A stretch of 64,000 nt of DNA from Bradyrhizobium ottawaense (GTDB lineage: Bacteria; Pseudomonadota; Alphaproteobacteria; Rhizobiales; Xanthobacteraceae), in the NCBI RefSeq assembly GCF_900099825.1, contig NZ_LT629693.1, forward strand, positions 992,001-1,056,000, written 5' to 3'. Below the pieces are notes generated by a model. That model made no database searches. It was not told where the DNA came from and saw only the letters and a program-made list of their open reading frames with translations. A program made the position numbers and the translations under genes. This document shows, piece after piece, positions 25,902-34,926 of this stretch (the first letter of the stretch is position 1; every line of letters begins with the position of its first letter).

Positions 25902-27454
25902 CGATGCGCCTGTTCGTTTCCCGTGATGCCGGCGCGGTTGCGGTCGGCGCCGATGAAGTAGCCCAAGCGCTGGAACAGGCCGCCCGTAAACGGGGCCTTG
26001 CCATCGAAATCGTCCGGCCCGGATCGCGCGGGCTCTATTGGCTGGAGCCGATGGTCGAGGCCGCAACCCCCAAGGGCCGGATCGCGTTCGGCCCCGTGAC
26101 CCCGGCTGAGGCGCTGTCCGTGCTCGATGCCATGGCCGCCGACGGTCCGCACCTGTTGCGGCTTGGCGTCGCGGACGAGATTCCCTGGCTCAAGCGCCAG
26201 ACCCGCCTGACCTTCGCCCGCTGCGGCGTGATCGACCCCCGGTCGGTCGAGGACTACCGCGCCCATGACGGCTACAGGGGCCTGGAGCGGGCGTTGCGAC
26301 TGACCTCGGACGAGATCCTCGCCGACGTCACGGCATCCGGGCTGCGCGGGCGTGGCGGCGCCGGCTTCCCGACCGGCATCAAGTGGAAAACCGTGGCGCA
26401 GACCAGCGCCGATCGCAAATACATCGTCTGCAACGCCGACGAAGGCGACAGCGGCACGTTTGCCGATCGCATGATCATGGAGGGCGATCCCTTCGTCGTG
26501 ATCGAGGGCATGACCATCGCCGGCATTACCGTCGGCGCCACCAGGGGCTACATCTACGTCCGCTCGGAATATCCGCATGCGGTGACCGCGATGAACGCCG
26601 CGATCGCGGCGGCGAAGCGCGCCGGTTATCTCGGCGCCAAAATCGGCGGCTCCAGCCACAGCTTCGACCTCGAAGTCCGGGTCGGCGCCGGCGCATATGT
26701 CTGCGGCGAAGAAACCTCGCTCTTGGAAAGCCTCGAAGGCCGCCGTGGCATCGTCCGCGCCAAGCCGCCGCTGCCCGCGCACCAGGGCCTGTTCGGCCGG
26801 CCGACCGTGATCAACAACGTGCTGTCGTTCGCCGCGATCCCCTTCATCCTCGCCGGCGGCGCCAGGGCCTATGCGGACTTCGGCATGGGCCGCTCCCGCG
26901 GCACCATGCCGATCCAGCTCGCCGGCAATATCAGACATGGCGGCCTGTTCGAGACCGCCTTCGGCATCACGCTCGGCGAACTGATCGACGATGTCGGCGG
27001 CGGCACCTTTACCGGCCGGGAAGTCCGCGCGGTTCAGGTCGGCGGTCCCCTGGGCGCCTACTTCCCCCGCGCATTGTTCGACACCCCGTTCGACTACGAG
27101 GCCTTTGCCGCGCGTGACGGGCTGATCGGCCATGGCGGCATCGTCGTGTTCGACGACAGCGTCGATATGTCCAAGCAGGCCCGCTTTGCGATGGAATTCT
27201 GCGCCGTCGAATCCTGCGGCAAGTGCACGCCCTGCCGGATCGGTTCGACCCGCGGCGTCGAGACCATCGACAAGATCCGCCGCGGCGAGCGCGTAGCCGA
27301 GAACATCGCCGTGGTCGAAGATCTCTGCAACACCATGAAATTCGGTTCGCTCTGCGCGCTCGGCGGCTTCACCCCCTACCCCGTGTCGAGCGCGCTGAAA
27401 CATTTCCGGGAAGATTTTGGCCCGGCGCCCACCAAACTTCAGGCCGCGGAATAG
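25898..27454 (+). CDS. fdsB: NAD-dependent formate dehydrogenase, beta subunit (NADH-forming)
   Basis: This 518-residue NuoF-like subunit binds FMN, NAD and one [4Fe-4S] cluster. A cysteine-free thioredoxin-like domain (about 1-115) precedes the NuoF core. The core has the glycine-rich FMN/NADH motif LRGRGGAGFPTGIKWK (about 148-163), the ADEGDSGTFADR/EGDPFVVIEGM segment, GAGAYVCGEETSLLESLEG and the cluster motif SCGKCTPCRIGSTRG. ATG 25898 overlaps the fdsG stop, indicating translational coupling. A start further upstream would lie entirely inside fdsG and is rejected. Confidence 0.95.
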   Translation: MTMRLFVSRDAGAVAVGADEVAQALEQAARKRGLAIEIVRPGSRGLYWLEPMVEAATPKGRIAFGPVTPAEALSVLDAMAADGPHLLRLGVADEIPWLKRQTRLTFARCGVIDPRSVEDYRAHDGYRGLERALRLTSDEILADVTASGLRGRGGAGFPTGIKWKTVAQTSADRKYIVCNADEGDSGTFADRMIMEGDPFVVIEGMTIAGITVGATRGYIYVRSEYPHAVTAMNAAIAAAKRAGYLGAKIGGSSHSFDLEVRVGAGAYVCGEETSLLESLEGRRGIVRAKPPLPAHQGLFGRPTVINNVLSFAAIPFILAGGARAYADFGMGRSRGTMPIQLAGNIRHGGLFETAFGITLGELIDDVGGGTFTGREVRAVQVGGPLGAYFPRALFDTPFDYEAFAARDGLIGHGGIVVFDDSVDMSKQARFAMEFCAVESCGKCTPCRIGSTRGVETIDKIRRGERVAENIAVVEDLCNTMKFGSLCALGGFTPYPVSSALKHFREDFGPAPTKLQAAE

Positions 27455-27463
27455 GAGATCGCC

Positions 27464-30337
27464 ATGTCGCTGATCCAGGAAACCGATTTCGGAACCCCGC
27501 GCTCGAAGTCCGAGACGATGGTCACGCTCACCATCGATGGCCAGAGCATCACCGTGCCCGAGGGCACCTCGATCATGCGTGCGGCGATGGAAGCCGGCAC
27601 GCAAATCCCAAAACTCTGCGCCACCGACATGGTCGACGCGTTCGGCTCCTGCCGCCTGTGCCTGATCGAGATCGAGGGCCGCGCCGGCACGCCGGCCTCC
27701 TGCACCACGCCGGCCATGAACGGCCTCGTGGTCCACACCCAGACCGAGCGGCTGAAGAAGCTGCGCAAGGGCGTGATGGAGTTGTACATCTCCGACCATC
27801 CGCTGGATTGCCTGACCTGCGCCGCCAATGGCGACTGCGAATTGCAGGACATGGCGGGCGCCGTCGGCCTGCGCGACGTCCGCTACGGCTACGAGGGCGA
27901 AAACCATGTGTTCGCCAAGGCCGACGGCTGCAGCAATGACAACTGGATGCCGAAGGACGAATCCAATCCGTACTTCACCTACGATCCCTCGAAGTGCATC
28001 GTCTGTTCGCGCTGCGTCCGCGCCTGCGAGGAAGTGCAAGGCACCTTTGCGCTGACGATTTCCGGCCGCGGCTTTGACAGCCGCGTGTCGCCTGGGATGA
28101 GCGAGAGTTTTCTGGGCTCCGAATGCGTTTCCTGCGGCGCCTGCGTGCAGGCCTGCCCGACCGCGACCCTGACCGAAAAATCCGTCATCGAGATCGGCCA
28201 GCCCGAGCATTCGGCGGTGACGACCTGCGCTTATTGCGGCGTCGGCTGCACCTTCAAGGCCGAAATGCGCGGCGAGGAAGTCGTGCGCATGGTGCCCTAC
28301 AAGGACGGCAAGGCCAATCGCGGCCACTCCTGCGTCAAGGGCCGCTTCGCCTGGGGCTATACCACCCACAAGGAGCGCATTCTCAAGCCGATGATCCGCG
28401 ATGCGATCGCCGATCCCTGGCGCGAAGTGTCGTGGGACGAAGCGTTCGGCTTCGCCGCCGCGAAGTTCAAGGGTATCCAGGCCAAATACGGCCGCGACGC
28501 CGTCGGCGGCATCACCTCGTCCCGCTGCACCAATGAAGAAACCTATCTGGTGCAGAAGCTGATCCGCGGCGGTTTTGGCAACAACAATGTCGATACCTGC
28601 GCCCGCGTCTGCCATTCGCCGACCGGCTACGGCCTGTCGACGACGTTCGGCACCTCGGCCGGCACCCAGGATTTCGATTCCGTTGAGCATACCGACGTCG
28701 TGATGATCATCGGCGCCAATCCGGCGTCCGCCCATCCCGTATTCGCCTCGCGGCTGAAGAAGCGGCTGCGCCAGGGTGCCAGGCTGATCGTGATCGATCC
28801 CCGCCGCACCGAGATGGTGGAATCGCCGCACGTCAAGGCGCTGCACCTGCCGCTGATGCCCGGCACCAACGTGGCCGTGCTCACCGCGCTCGCCCATGTC
28901 ATCGTCACCGAAGGCCTGGTCGACGAGGCCTTCGTGCGCGAGCGCTGCGACTGGAGCGAGTTCGAGGAATGGGCGGCCTTCGTCGCCCAGAACAACAACA
29001 GCCCCGAAGCCACCGCGATCATGACCGGCGTCGACCCGAAGGACCTGCGCGAAGCCGCGCGGCGGTTCGCTACCGGCGGCAACGGCGCAATCTATTACGG
29101 GCTCGGCGTCACCGAGCACAGCCAGGGCTCGACCACGGTGATCGCGATCGCCAACCTTGCGATGGCGACCGGCAATATCGGCCGACCCGGCGTCGGCGTG
29201 AACCCGCTGCGCGGCCAGAACAACGTCCAGGGCTCCTGCGACATGGGCTCGTTCCCGCACGAACTGCCGGGCTACCGCCACATCTCCGGCGATGCGGTGC
29301 GCGACCAGTTCGAGGCGATGTGGAACGTCAAGCTCAACCCGGAACCGGGCCTGCGCATTCCCAACATGTTCGACGCCGCGATCGAAGGCACCTTCATGGG
29401 GCTCTACGTACAGGGCGAGGACATCCTGCAGTCCGATCCCAACACCAAGCATGTGGTGGCGGCGCTGTCGTCGATGGAATGCGTCATCGTCCACGACCTC
29501 TTCCTCAACGAGACCGCGAACTACGCCCACGTCTTCCTGCCCGGTTCGACCTTCCTGGAAAAGGACGGCACCTTCACCAATGCCGAACGCCGCATCCAGC
29601 GCGTCCGCAAGGTGATGACCCCGCGCAACGGATTGGCCGACTGGGAAGTCACCATCGGCCTTGCCAAGGCGATGGGCTACGACATGCACTACGATCACCC
29701 GTCGCAGATCATGGACGAGATCGCGGCGCTGACGCCGACCTTCGGCGGCGTGTCCTACGCCAAGCTCGAGGAACTCGGCTCGGTGCAATGGCCCTGCAAC
29801 GAGAAGGCGCCGGAAGGCACGCCCGTGATGCACATCGGCGGCTTCGTCCGCGGCAAGGGCAAGTTCGTCATCACCGAATACATCCCGACCGACGAGCGCA
29901 CCGGGCCACGGTACCCGCTGCTGCTGACGACGGGGCGGATTCTCAGCCAATACAATGTCGGCGCACAGACCCGCCGCACCGAGAACGTCGTCTGGCATGC
30001 CGAGGACCGGCTCGAAATCCATCCCCACGACGCCGAGCAGCGCGGCGTGCGTGACGGCGACTGGGTGCGGCTCAAGAGCCGCGCCGGCGAGACCACGCTG
30101 CGCGCCGAGATCACAGACCGCGTCGCGCCGGGCGTGGTCTACACCACGTTCCACCACCCGGACACGCAGGCCAATGTCATCACCACTGAATATTCCGACT
30201 GGGCCACCAACTGTCCGGAATACAAGGTGACCGCGGTGGAGATTTCGCCCTCCAACGGCCCGTCCGACTGGCAGAAGGCCTATGACGAGCAGGCCCGCCA
30301 CTCGCGCCGGATCGCACCGGCGGAAGCCGCGGAGTAA
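27464..30337 (+). CDS. fdsA: NAD-dependent formate dehydrogenase, alpha (catalytic) subunit
   Basis: This 957-residue catalytic subunit oxidises formate to CO2 at a bis-MGD Mo (or W) centre. The N-terminal iron-sulphur region (about 20-245) is NuoG-like, with a [2Fe-2S] site (GSCRLCLIEIEG), a His-containing cluster motif (HPLDCLTCAANGDC) and two [4Fe-4S] motifs (CIVCSRCVRACEEV, CVSCGACVQACP). A further cluster site, CAYCGVGC, opens the molybdopterin domain. The metal ligand is C383 in ARVCHSPT, so the enzyme is the cysteine, not selenocysteine, type. AGGAG precedes the ATG, 9 bp after fdsB. FdhD, encoded next, sulfurates this cofactor. Confidence 0.96.
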   Translation: MSLIQETDFGTPRSKSETMVTLTIDGQSITVPEGTSIMRAAMEAGTQIPKLCATDMVDAFGSCRLCLIEIEGRAGTPASCTTPAMNGLVVHTQTERLKKLRKGVMELYISDHPLDCLTCAANGDCELQDMAGAVGLRDVRYGYEGENHVFAKADGCSNDNWMPKDESNPYFTYDPSKCIVCSRCVRACEEVQGTFALTISGRGFDSRVSPGMSESFLGSECVSCGACVQACPTATLTEKSVIEIGQPEHSAVTTCAYCGVGCTFKAEMRGEEVVRMVPYKDGKANRGHSCVKGRFAWGYTTHKERILKPMIRDAIADPWREVSWDEAFGFAAAKFKGIQAKYGRDAVGGITSSRCTNEETYLVQKLIRGGFGNNNVDTCARVCHSPTGYGLSTTFGTSAGTQDFDSVEHTDVVMIIGANPASAHPVFASRLKKRLRQGARLIVIDPRRTEMVESPHVKALHLPLMPGTNVAVLTALAHVIVTEGLVDEAFVRERCDWSEFEEWAAFVAQNNNSPEATAIMTGVDPKDLREAARRFATGGNGAIYYGLGVTEHSQGSTTVIAIANLAMATGNIGRPGVGVNPLRGQNNVQGSCDMGSFPHELPGYRHISGDAVRDQFEAMWNVKLNPEPGLRIPNMFDAAIEGTFMGLYVQGEDILQSDPNTKHVVAALSSMECVIVHDLFLNETANYAHVFLPGSTFLEKDGTFTNAERRIQRVRKVMTPRNGLADWEVTIGLAKAMGYDMHYDHPSQIMDEIAALTPTFGGVSYAKLEELGSVQWPCNEKAPEGTPVMHIGGFVRGKGKFVITEYIPTDERTGPRYPLLLTTGRILSQYNVGAQTRRTENVVWHAEDRLEIHPHDAEQRGVRDGDWVRLKSRAGETTLRAEITDRVAPGVVYTTFHHPDTQANVITTEYSDWATNCPEYKVTAVEISPSNGPSDWQKAYDEQARHSRRIAPAEAAE

Positions 30338-30340
30338 CGG

Positions 30341-31198
30341 ATGCCCGAGCCGGTCTACATGGCGGATCGAAAGATATGGCGTGACGGCAGCCTCCGTGAA
30401 GGCGCGCGCCTGATCCCGGAGGAGACCGCGCTGGCGCTGACCTATAATGGCGGCACCTACGCCGTGATGATGGGCACGCCGCAGAACATGCGTGATTTTG
30501 CCATCGGCTTCAGCCTCAGCGAGGGCATCGTGCAGTCCGCCGACGAGATCGCCTCTGTCGACATCGTCGAACTCGACGACGGTATCGAGTTGCGGATGTG
30601 GCTGGCGTCGTCGAAGGCAGAACTCCTTAGCGATCGCCGCCGTCACATCGCCGGCCCCACCGGCTGCGGCATCTGCGGCATCGATTCCATCGCCGAGGCG
30701 GTTCGGCCTGCGGCAGTGGTTACCGGAGGCCCCTCGTTCTCGTCGCGCGAGATCATGACCGCGATGGCCGGCCTCGCGCCGCTGCAGGCGATAAACATCG
30801 AAACCCGCGCGGTGCATGCCGCCGCGTTCTGGACCCCGGCGCGCGGCATCGTCGTGCTGCGCGAGGACGTCGGCCGCCACAACGCGCTCGACAAGCTCGC
30901 CGGTGCACTGGCCCAGGACAAGGTTGTGGCCGGCGACGGCATGGTGCTGCTGACCAGCCGGGTCTCGGTCGAGATGGTGCAAAAGACGGCTGCGATCGGC
31001 GCCCCAATGATGGTCGCGGTGTCGGCGCCTACCGCGCTCGCCGTCCGCATGGCGGATGCCGCCGGCATCACGCTCGCCGCCATCGCGCGCGCGGATGGGT
31101 TTGAAGTCTTCACCCACCCGGAGCGGATCAAGGGGAACGAGGAAAACGCGCCTAAACTCAAGACCGGCGCCAGCGGAGCAATTCATGTCGTCGCCTGA
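30341..31198 (+). CDS. fdhD: Sulfurtransferase FdhD, formate dehydrogenase cofactor maturase
   Basis: This 285-residue protein passes sulfur from a cysteine desulfurase to the molybdenum cofactor of FdsA, which is required for activity. The sulfur-carrying CxxC pair is C109 and C112 in GPTGCGICGIDS. Other family marks are MGTPQNMRDFAIGFSLSEGI near the N-terminus and VLREDVGRHNALDKLAGAL, the nucleotide-binding segment. The gene starts three bases after the fdsA stop and overlaps fdsD by 14 bp, so it is an integral part of the operon. Confidence 0.94.
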   Translation: MPEPVYMADRKIWRDGSLREGARLIPEETALALTYNGGTYAVMMGTPQNMRDFAIGFSLSEGIVQSADEIASVDIVELDDGIELRMWLASSKAELLSDRRRHIAGPTGCGICGIDSIAEAVRPAAVVTGGPSFSSREIMTAMAGLAPLQAINIETRAVHAAAFWTPARGIVVLREDVGRHNALDKLAGALAQDKVVAGDGMVLLTSRVSVEMVQKTAAIGAPMMVAVSAPTALAVRMADAAGITLAAIARADGFEVFTHPERIKGNEENAPKLKTGASGAIHVVA

Positions 31199-31400
31199 GC
31201 GTTTGATCTACATGGCCAACCAGATCGGCTGGTTCTTCCGGAGCCAGGGCCACGACCAGGCGGTGGCGGGTGTGGCCGAACACATCCGGAAATTCTGGGA
31301 CCCGCGGATGCGAAAGCAGATCTTTGCGCATCTCGACAGCGGCGGCGCCGGGCTCGATCCCAACGTGCGGGACGCGCTGGAAACGCTGAAGCAGACGTAG
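31185..31400 (+). CDS. fdsD: NAD-dependent formate dehydrogenase, delta subunit
   Basis: This 71-residue protein (MSSPERLIYMANQIGWFFRSQG...) matches the small FdsD subunit: the MANQI-FF start, KFWDPRMRKQIFAHL in the middle and LDPNVRDALETL at the end. FdsD is needed for assembly or stability of the complex. It has no cofactor motif. The start overlaps the fdhD end, and it closes the operon. No T-run terminator follows directly, but a strong inverted repeat begins 10 bp after the stop codon. Confidence 0.9.
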   Translation: MSSPERLIYMANQIGWFFRSQGHDQAVAGVAEHIRKFWDPRMRKQIFAHLDSGGAGLDPNVRDALETLKQT

Positions 31401-31410
31401 GGGGCAAACT

Positions 31411-31570
31411 TACCCTCCCCTGGAGGGGGAGGGTCGGCTCACATGGAGCGTAGCGGAATGTGAGACGGGGTGGGGTGATCTCTCCTCGGGCACTGCTCGC
31501 AAGGAGAGACCGTCACCCCACCCCGCCGCTCATTGCATGAGCGTCGACCCTCCCCCTCCAGGGGAGGGTA
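31411..31570. repeat. Inverted repeat with perfect 26-bp arms
   Basis: Arms 31411-31436 and 31545-31570 are exact reverse complements (taccctcccctggaggggg...) around a 108-bp centre. It is the first of three different palindromes that fill the 424-bp gap between fdsD and glnE; the gap has no gene. Confidence 0.88.
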
Positions 31571-31620
31571 AGCGAGAGCCTCGCGCGGATAAGTGATTCA
31601 GTTTTCGAAGAGCCCAAGCC

Positions 31621-31703
31621 GTCATTGCGAGCGAAGCGAAGCAATCCATCGCGCCGCACGAAGAAAGAATGGATTGCTTCGTCGCTACGCTCCTCGCAAT
31701 GAC
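31621..31703. repeat. Palindromic repeat (gtcattgcgagcgaagcg type)
   Basis: Imperfect arms 31621-31648 and 31670-31703 (gtcattgcgag... / ...ctcgcaatgac) surround an A-rich centre. It is the second palindrome in the fdsD-glnE gap. Confidence 0.82.
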
Positions 31704-31734
31704 GTTGAGAGGTTTCGGCCCGCGGCTAAGCGCG

Positions 31735-31819
31735 TAGGGTGGGTTAGCGAAGCGTAACCCACCACTTTTCTCACCGGCGCAAGGATTTGGTGGGTTACGG
31801 CTTCGCCTAACCCACCCTC
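31735..31819. repeat. Palindromic repeat (gtagggtgggttagcg type)
   Basis: Arms built on ggtgggttagcgaagcgtaacccacc and its complement near 31787-31819 form a large hairpin. It lies just beyond the glnE stop codon and may act as the transcript end for both convergent units. Confidence 0.82.
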
Positions 31820-31824
31820 CGAAT

Positions 31825-34779
31825 TCACCCGACAATTTCCAGAAACACCCGTCGCACCTCGGCCTGGGTTTCCCGTACGCGGGCTTCCAGCGTCGAGAAA
31901 TCCGGGGTGTCGCCGGCACGCGCCATCACGCGCTGCAGGTTTTCGCCTGCGGTTTCCGGATTGAATTTTTCGGTGACGCAAAGGCGGATGATCTGCGTCA
32001 GATCGTGATAGAGCCTTGTTGCCGAGCGCAGAATCTCGGCCTCCGACTGCGGCAGCACGCCGAGGCGCGCGGCGTTGTCGAGCACCTGCAGCGTCGAGAC
32101 GCTGAGGATTTCAGGTTTCGCCGCGGCATGAACCAGCTGCAGGTACTGCGCAATGAAGTCGATATCGACGAGGCCGCCGGCGGCCAGTTTCAAATCCCAG
32201 ACGTCGTCCTCGCCCTTCTCGAGCGCGATCGCCCGGCGCATGTCGGCGACGTCGCCGGCCGTGCCCGCAGCATCGCGGGGCCGCGTCAGCACGCCGCGAA
32301 TGACGTCCTCGATCTTCCTGCGAAACGCCGGCGACGACGAAATCACGCGCGCGCGCGTCAGCGCCATGTGCTCCCAGGTCCAGGCCTCGCGCTCCTGATA
32401 GTCCGCAAAGGCATCGATCCGTGAGGCCACCGGCCCGGCCCGGCCCGACGGCCGCAGCCGCATGTCGACGTCATACAACACGCCGTAATTGGTTCGGGTG
32501 GTGAAGGCCGAGATCAGCCGCTGGGTGAAGCGGGCGAAATACTGCGCGCCATGCAGCGATCGTTCGCCGTCGGAATCGGGATTCTCGTCGTCGAAATCAT
32601 AGAGCAGGATCAAATCGAGATCGGAGGACGCCGTCATCTCGCGGCTGCCAAGCCGGCCCATCGCGAGGATCGCGGTCTCCTGCCGCTTGATCCGGCCGTG
32701 CTGGGCCGCGAAGCGGTCGGTGACCAGGCCATGCACGGTATTGACGATGCCCTCGGCGACGTCGGCAAAGGCGACGCTGGCCTGCTGCGCCGACACCGTG
32801 CCGGACAGGATGCGCGTACCGATCAGGAACAGGCTCTCCTGCCCGAACAGCCGCAGACGATCGAGAAATTCCTCGTAGGAATCCGCGTCCTTCAGGGTCG
32901 CCGCCAGCCGTGCCGACAATTCCTTCTGGTCCGGCATCGCGCCGAAGAAGCGCGGATCGATCAGCCCGTCCATGATCTGCGGCTGCCGCGCCAGCATGTC
33001 GCCGAGCCGCGGTGCCGCACCGAGGATCAGCGCCACCAGCGCCACCAGATCGCGGTTCTGGCTCAACAGCGAAATCAGCCGTCCGCCGCGCTGCAGCGCC
33101 CCGAGGAACCGGTCGAACGCGGCCACGGCGTCGTCGGGGTCTTCGGCATGCGCGAGGCCGTCGATCAGGCCGGGAACGAACTCGATGAACGCATTCCTGG
33201 TGACTTCACCGCGGAGCACGCGATAATCGCCCGCCATCCATTGCTGCACGGTCTTCGCCACCATCATCGGCTTCTTGAAGCCGAGCGTGGCCAGATGCGC
33301 GAGCAACCGCGGATCATCGGGACCGCCGCTGTAGTCGACGTCGGGCAGCTTCGCCGTGCCGGTCGGATCGCCCTCGAACAGCTTGCTGTAGTGCCCCTGC
33401 ACTGTCTTGAGGTGGCCGAGCAGGTCTTTCGCGAAGGAAGCGCGGCTGTCATAGCCAAAGAAGTTTGCGAAGCGCTCCACGGCCTCGCGATCGTCGGGCA
33501 GCGCATGGGTCTGCTCGTCAGCGATCATCTGCAAGCGGTGCTCGACCCGGCGCAGAAACTCGTACGCGTCAGTCAATTCCTGGCACGCCTCGAACGTGAT
33601 CCAGTTGCTGTTCGCCAGTACGTTCAATGCCAGCAGCGTCGACCGCACCCGCAGTTCGGGATGCCGGCCGCCCGCGATCAATTGCTGGGTCTGCGCGAAA
33701 AATTCGATCTCGCGGATGCCGCCGCGGCCGACCTTGACGTTATGGCCCTCCACCGCGATCTCGCTCTGGCCGCGATAGGTCTGCATCTGCCGCTTCATGT
33801 CGTGGACATCGGCGAGCGCCGCGAAATCCAGATGCTTGCGCCAGACGAACGGGGCAAGTTCCGACACCAGCGCCTCGCCGGCCCTGGCGTCGCCGGCGCA
33901 AGGCCGCGCCTTGATCATCGCCGCGCGTTCCCAGGTCCGCCCTTCCCGCTCGTAATAGTGCAACGCCGCGTCGATCGACATCGCGACCTGCGTCGAGGCC
34001 GGATCCGGCCGCAGGCGCAGATCGACGCGGAACACATAGCCGTCGCCAGAGCGTTGCTGCAGCAGCCTTGCCAGCGCCTGCGTCACCCGCACGAAGAACG
34101 GCGCCGGTTCGATGTCCGGAACGAGCGACGTGGCGGCGGGATCGAAGAACACGATCAGATCGATGTCGCTGGAATAGTTCAGTTCGCCCGCGCCCATCTT
34201 GCCCATCGCAAGCACGATCAGCCCGGAGCCTTCCTCGGGCCGGTCGAGATTCGCTGCCGTCATCCGGCCGCGCCCGACCTCCTGGCGCAGCAGGAAGCGC
34301 AGCGCCGTCTGTACCGAGGCCACCGCCAGATCGGTCAGCGCCGCCGTCACCCGCATCACCGGCCAGACCCCGCCGATGTCGCACAGCGCGATCAACAGCG
34401 CTGCTTCCGCCTTCATGCGGCGAAGCAGATGCATGACCTCGGTCTCGCTGCCCACCGCGAGCACGTCCCGCGCGGTGTTCTCGATCAGCGAGGCGAGGTG
34501 CGACTCCGGGTCGCATGCCAGCACGCGGATCAGGCGCGCGGCGTCAGCGCGGACCAGGTCGAACAGATAGGGGGAGAATTCCGCGATCCCGAGCAGGATG
34601 CGCTTCGCATGCGGGCGGTCCAGCCACGCATCGATCACAGCCGACTGCTCCGGCTCGAGTTCGGCGAGCCAGTCTTTCAGATGCTGTTCGGCATTGCTGG
34701 CGGCAGCGACATGCGGCCCGCACACGAATCGCGCGGCCAACCGATGTCCTTCCGCGTTGCCCGGCGCGGATGAATTCAT
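31825..34779 (-). CDS. glnE: Bifunctional glutamine synthetase adenylyltransferase/deadenylylase
   Basis: This 984-residue cytoplasmic enzyme adds or removes AMP on glutamine synthetase under PII control, tuning nitrogen assimilation. Both nucleotidyltransferase motifs are present: GELNYSSDIDLIVFFD (about 200, deadenylylation half) and TASSDLDLILLYDFD (about 720, adenylylation half), each followed by a helical domain with DMRLRPSGRAG/DLRLRPDPAST. The length is standard. It is last in the minus-strand run after the histidine kinase (75 bp gap), an order conserved in rhizobia. Confidence 0.95.
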   Translation of the reverse strand: MNSSAPGNAEGHRLAARFVCGPHVAAASNAEQHLKDWLAELEPEQSAVIDAWLDRPHAKRILLGIAEFSPYLFDLVRADAARLIRVLACDPESHLASLIENTARDVLAVGSETEVMHLLRRMKAEAALLIALCDIGGVWPVMRVTAALTDLAVASVQTALRFLLRQEVGRGRMTAANLDRPEEGSGLIVLAMGKMGAGELNYSSDIDLIVFFDPAATSLVPDIEPAPFFVRVTQALARLLQQRSGDGYVFRVDLRLRPDPASTQVAMSIDAALHYYEREGRTWERAAMIKARPCAGDARAGEALVSELAPFVWRKHLDFAALADVHDMKRQMQTYRGQSEIAVEGHNVKVGRGGIREIEFFAQTQQLIAGGRHPELRVRSTLLALNVLANSNWITFEACQELTDAYEFLRRVEHRLQMIADEQTHALPDDREAVERFANFFGYDSRASFAKDLLGHLKTVQGHYSKLFEGDPTGTAKLPDVDYSGGPDDPRLLAHLATLGFKKPMMVAKTVQQWMAGDYRVLRGEVTRNAFIEFVPGLIDGLAHAEDPDDAVAAFDRFLGALQRGGRLISLLSQNRDLVALVALILGAAPRLGDMLARQPQIMDGLIDPRFFGAMPDQKELSARLAATLKDADSYEEFLDRLRLFGQESLFLIGTRILSGTVSAQQASVAFADVAEGIVNTVHGLVTDRFAAQHGRIKRQETAILAMGRLGSREMTASSDLDLILLYDFDDENPDSDGERSLHGAQYFARFTQRLISAFTTRTNYGVLYDVDMRLRPSGRAGPVASRIDAFADYQEREAWTWEHMALTRARVISSSPAFRRKIEDVIRGVLTRPRDAAGTAGDVADMRRAIALEKGEDDVWDLKLAAGGLVDIDFIAQYLQLVHAAAKPEILSVSTLQVLDNAARLGVLPQSEAEILRSATRLYHDLTQIIRLCVTEKFNPETAGENLQRVMARAGDTPDFSTLEARVRETQAEVRRVFLEIVG

Positions 34780-34846
34780 GCCACCTTCTGTGGCACATCC
34801 GGCGTTTGAGCCGCAAGCCTGTCGCTCGAGGGAGCCCTGACGGGCC

Positions 34847-34926
34847 CGATTGAATCAGGCCCGGGCGCCAGCTCTCTGTTTTGACGTTTCTTCACGCGAA
34901 CCGGTGTCCACTTCGCTCGAAAACGC
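34847..34926. repeat. Dispersed repeat overlapping the 3' end of a kinase gene
   Basis: The core ttttgacg...ttcttcacgcgaaccggtg-ccacttcgctcgaaaacgc recurs at 42981-43039 and, altered, at 45867-45985. Here it supplies the last codons and the stop of the histidine kinase gene. Confidence 0.75.

Noticed and set aside
25625..31186. A very long minus-strand open frame (about 1850 codons) opposite fdsG-fdsB-fdsA-fdhD
   Set aside because: It is the mirror of highly GC-biased coding sequence on the plus strand; its protein is Arg/His/Asp/Gly-rich with no domains, while the plus strand encodes well-known proteins.
31411..31819. Inverted repeats as an insertion sequence
   Set aside because: No transposase frame lies between the arms and the centres are too short; they fit small dispersed palindromes.
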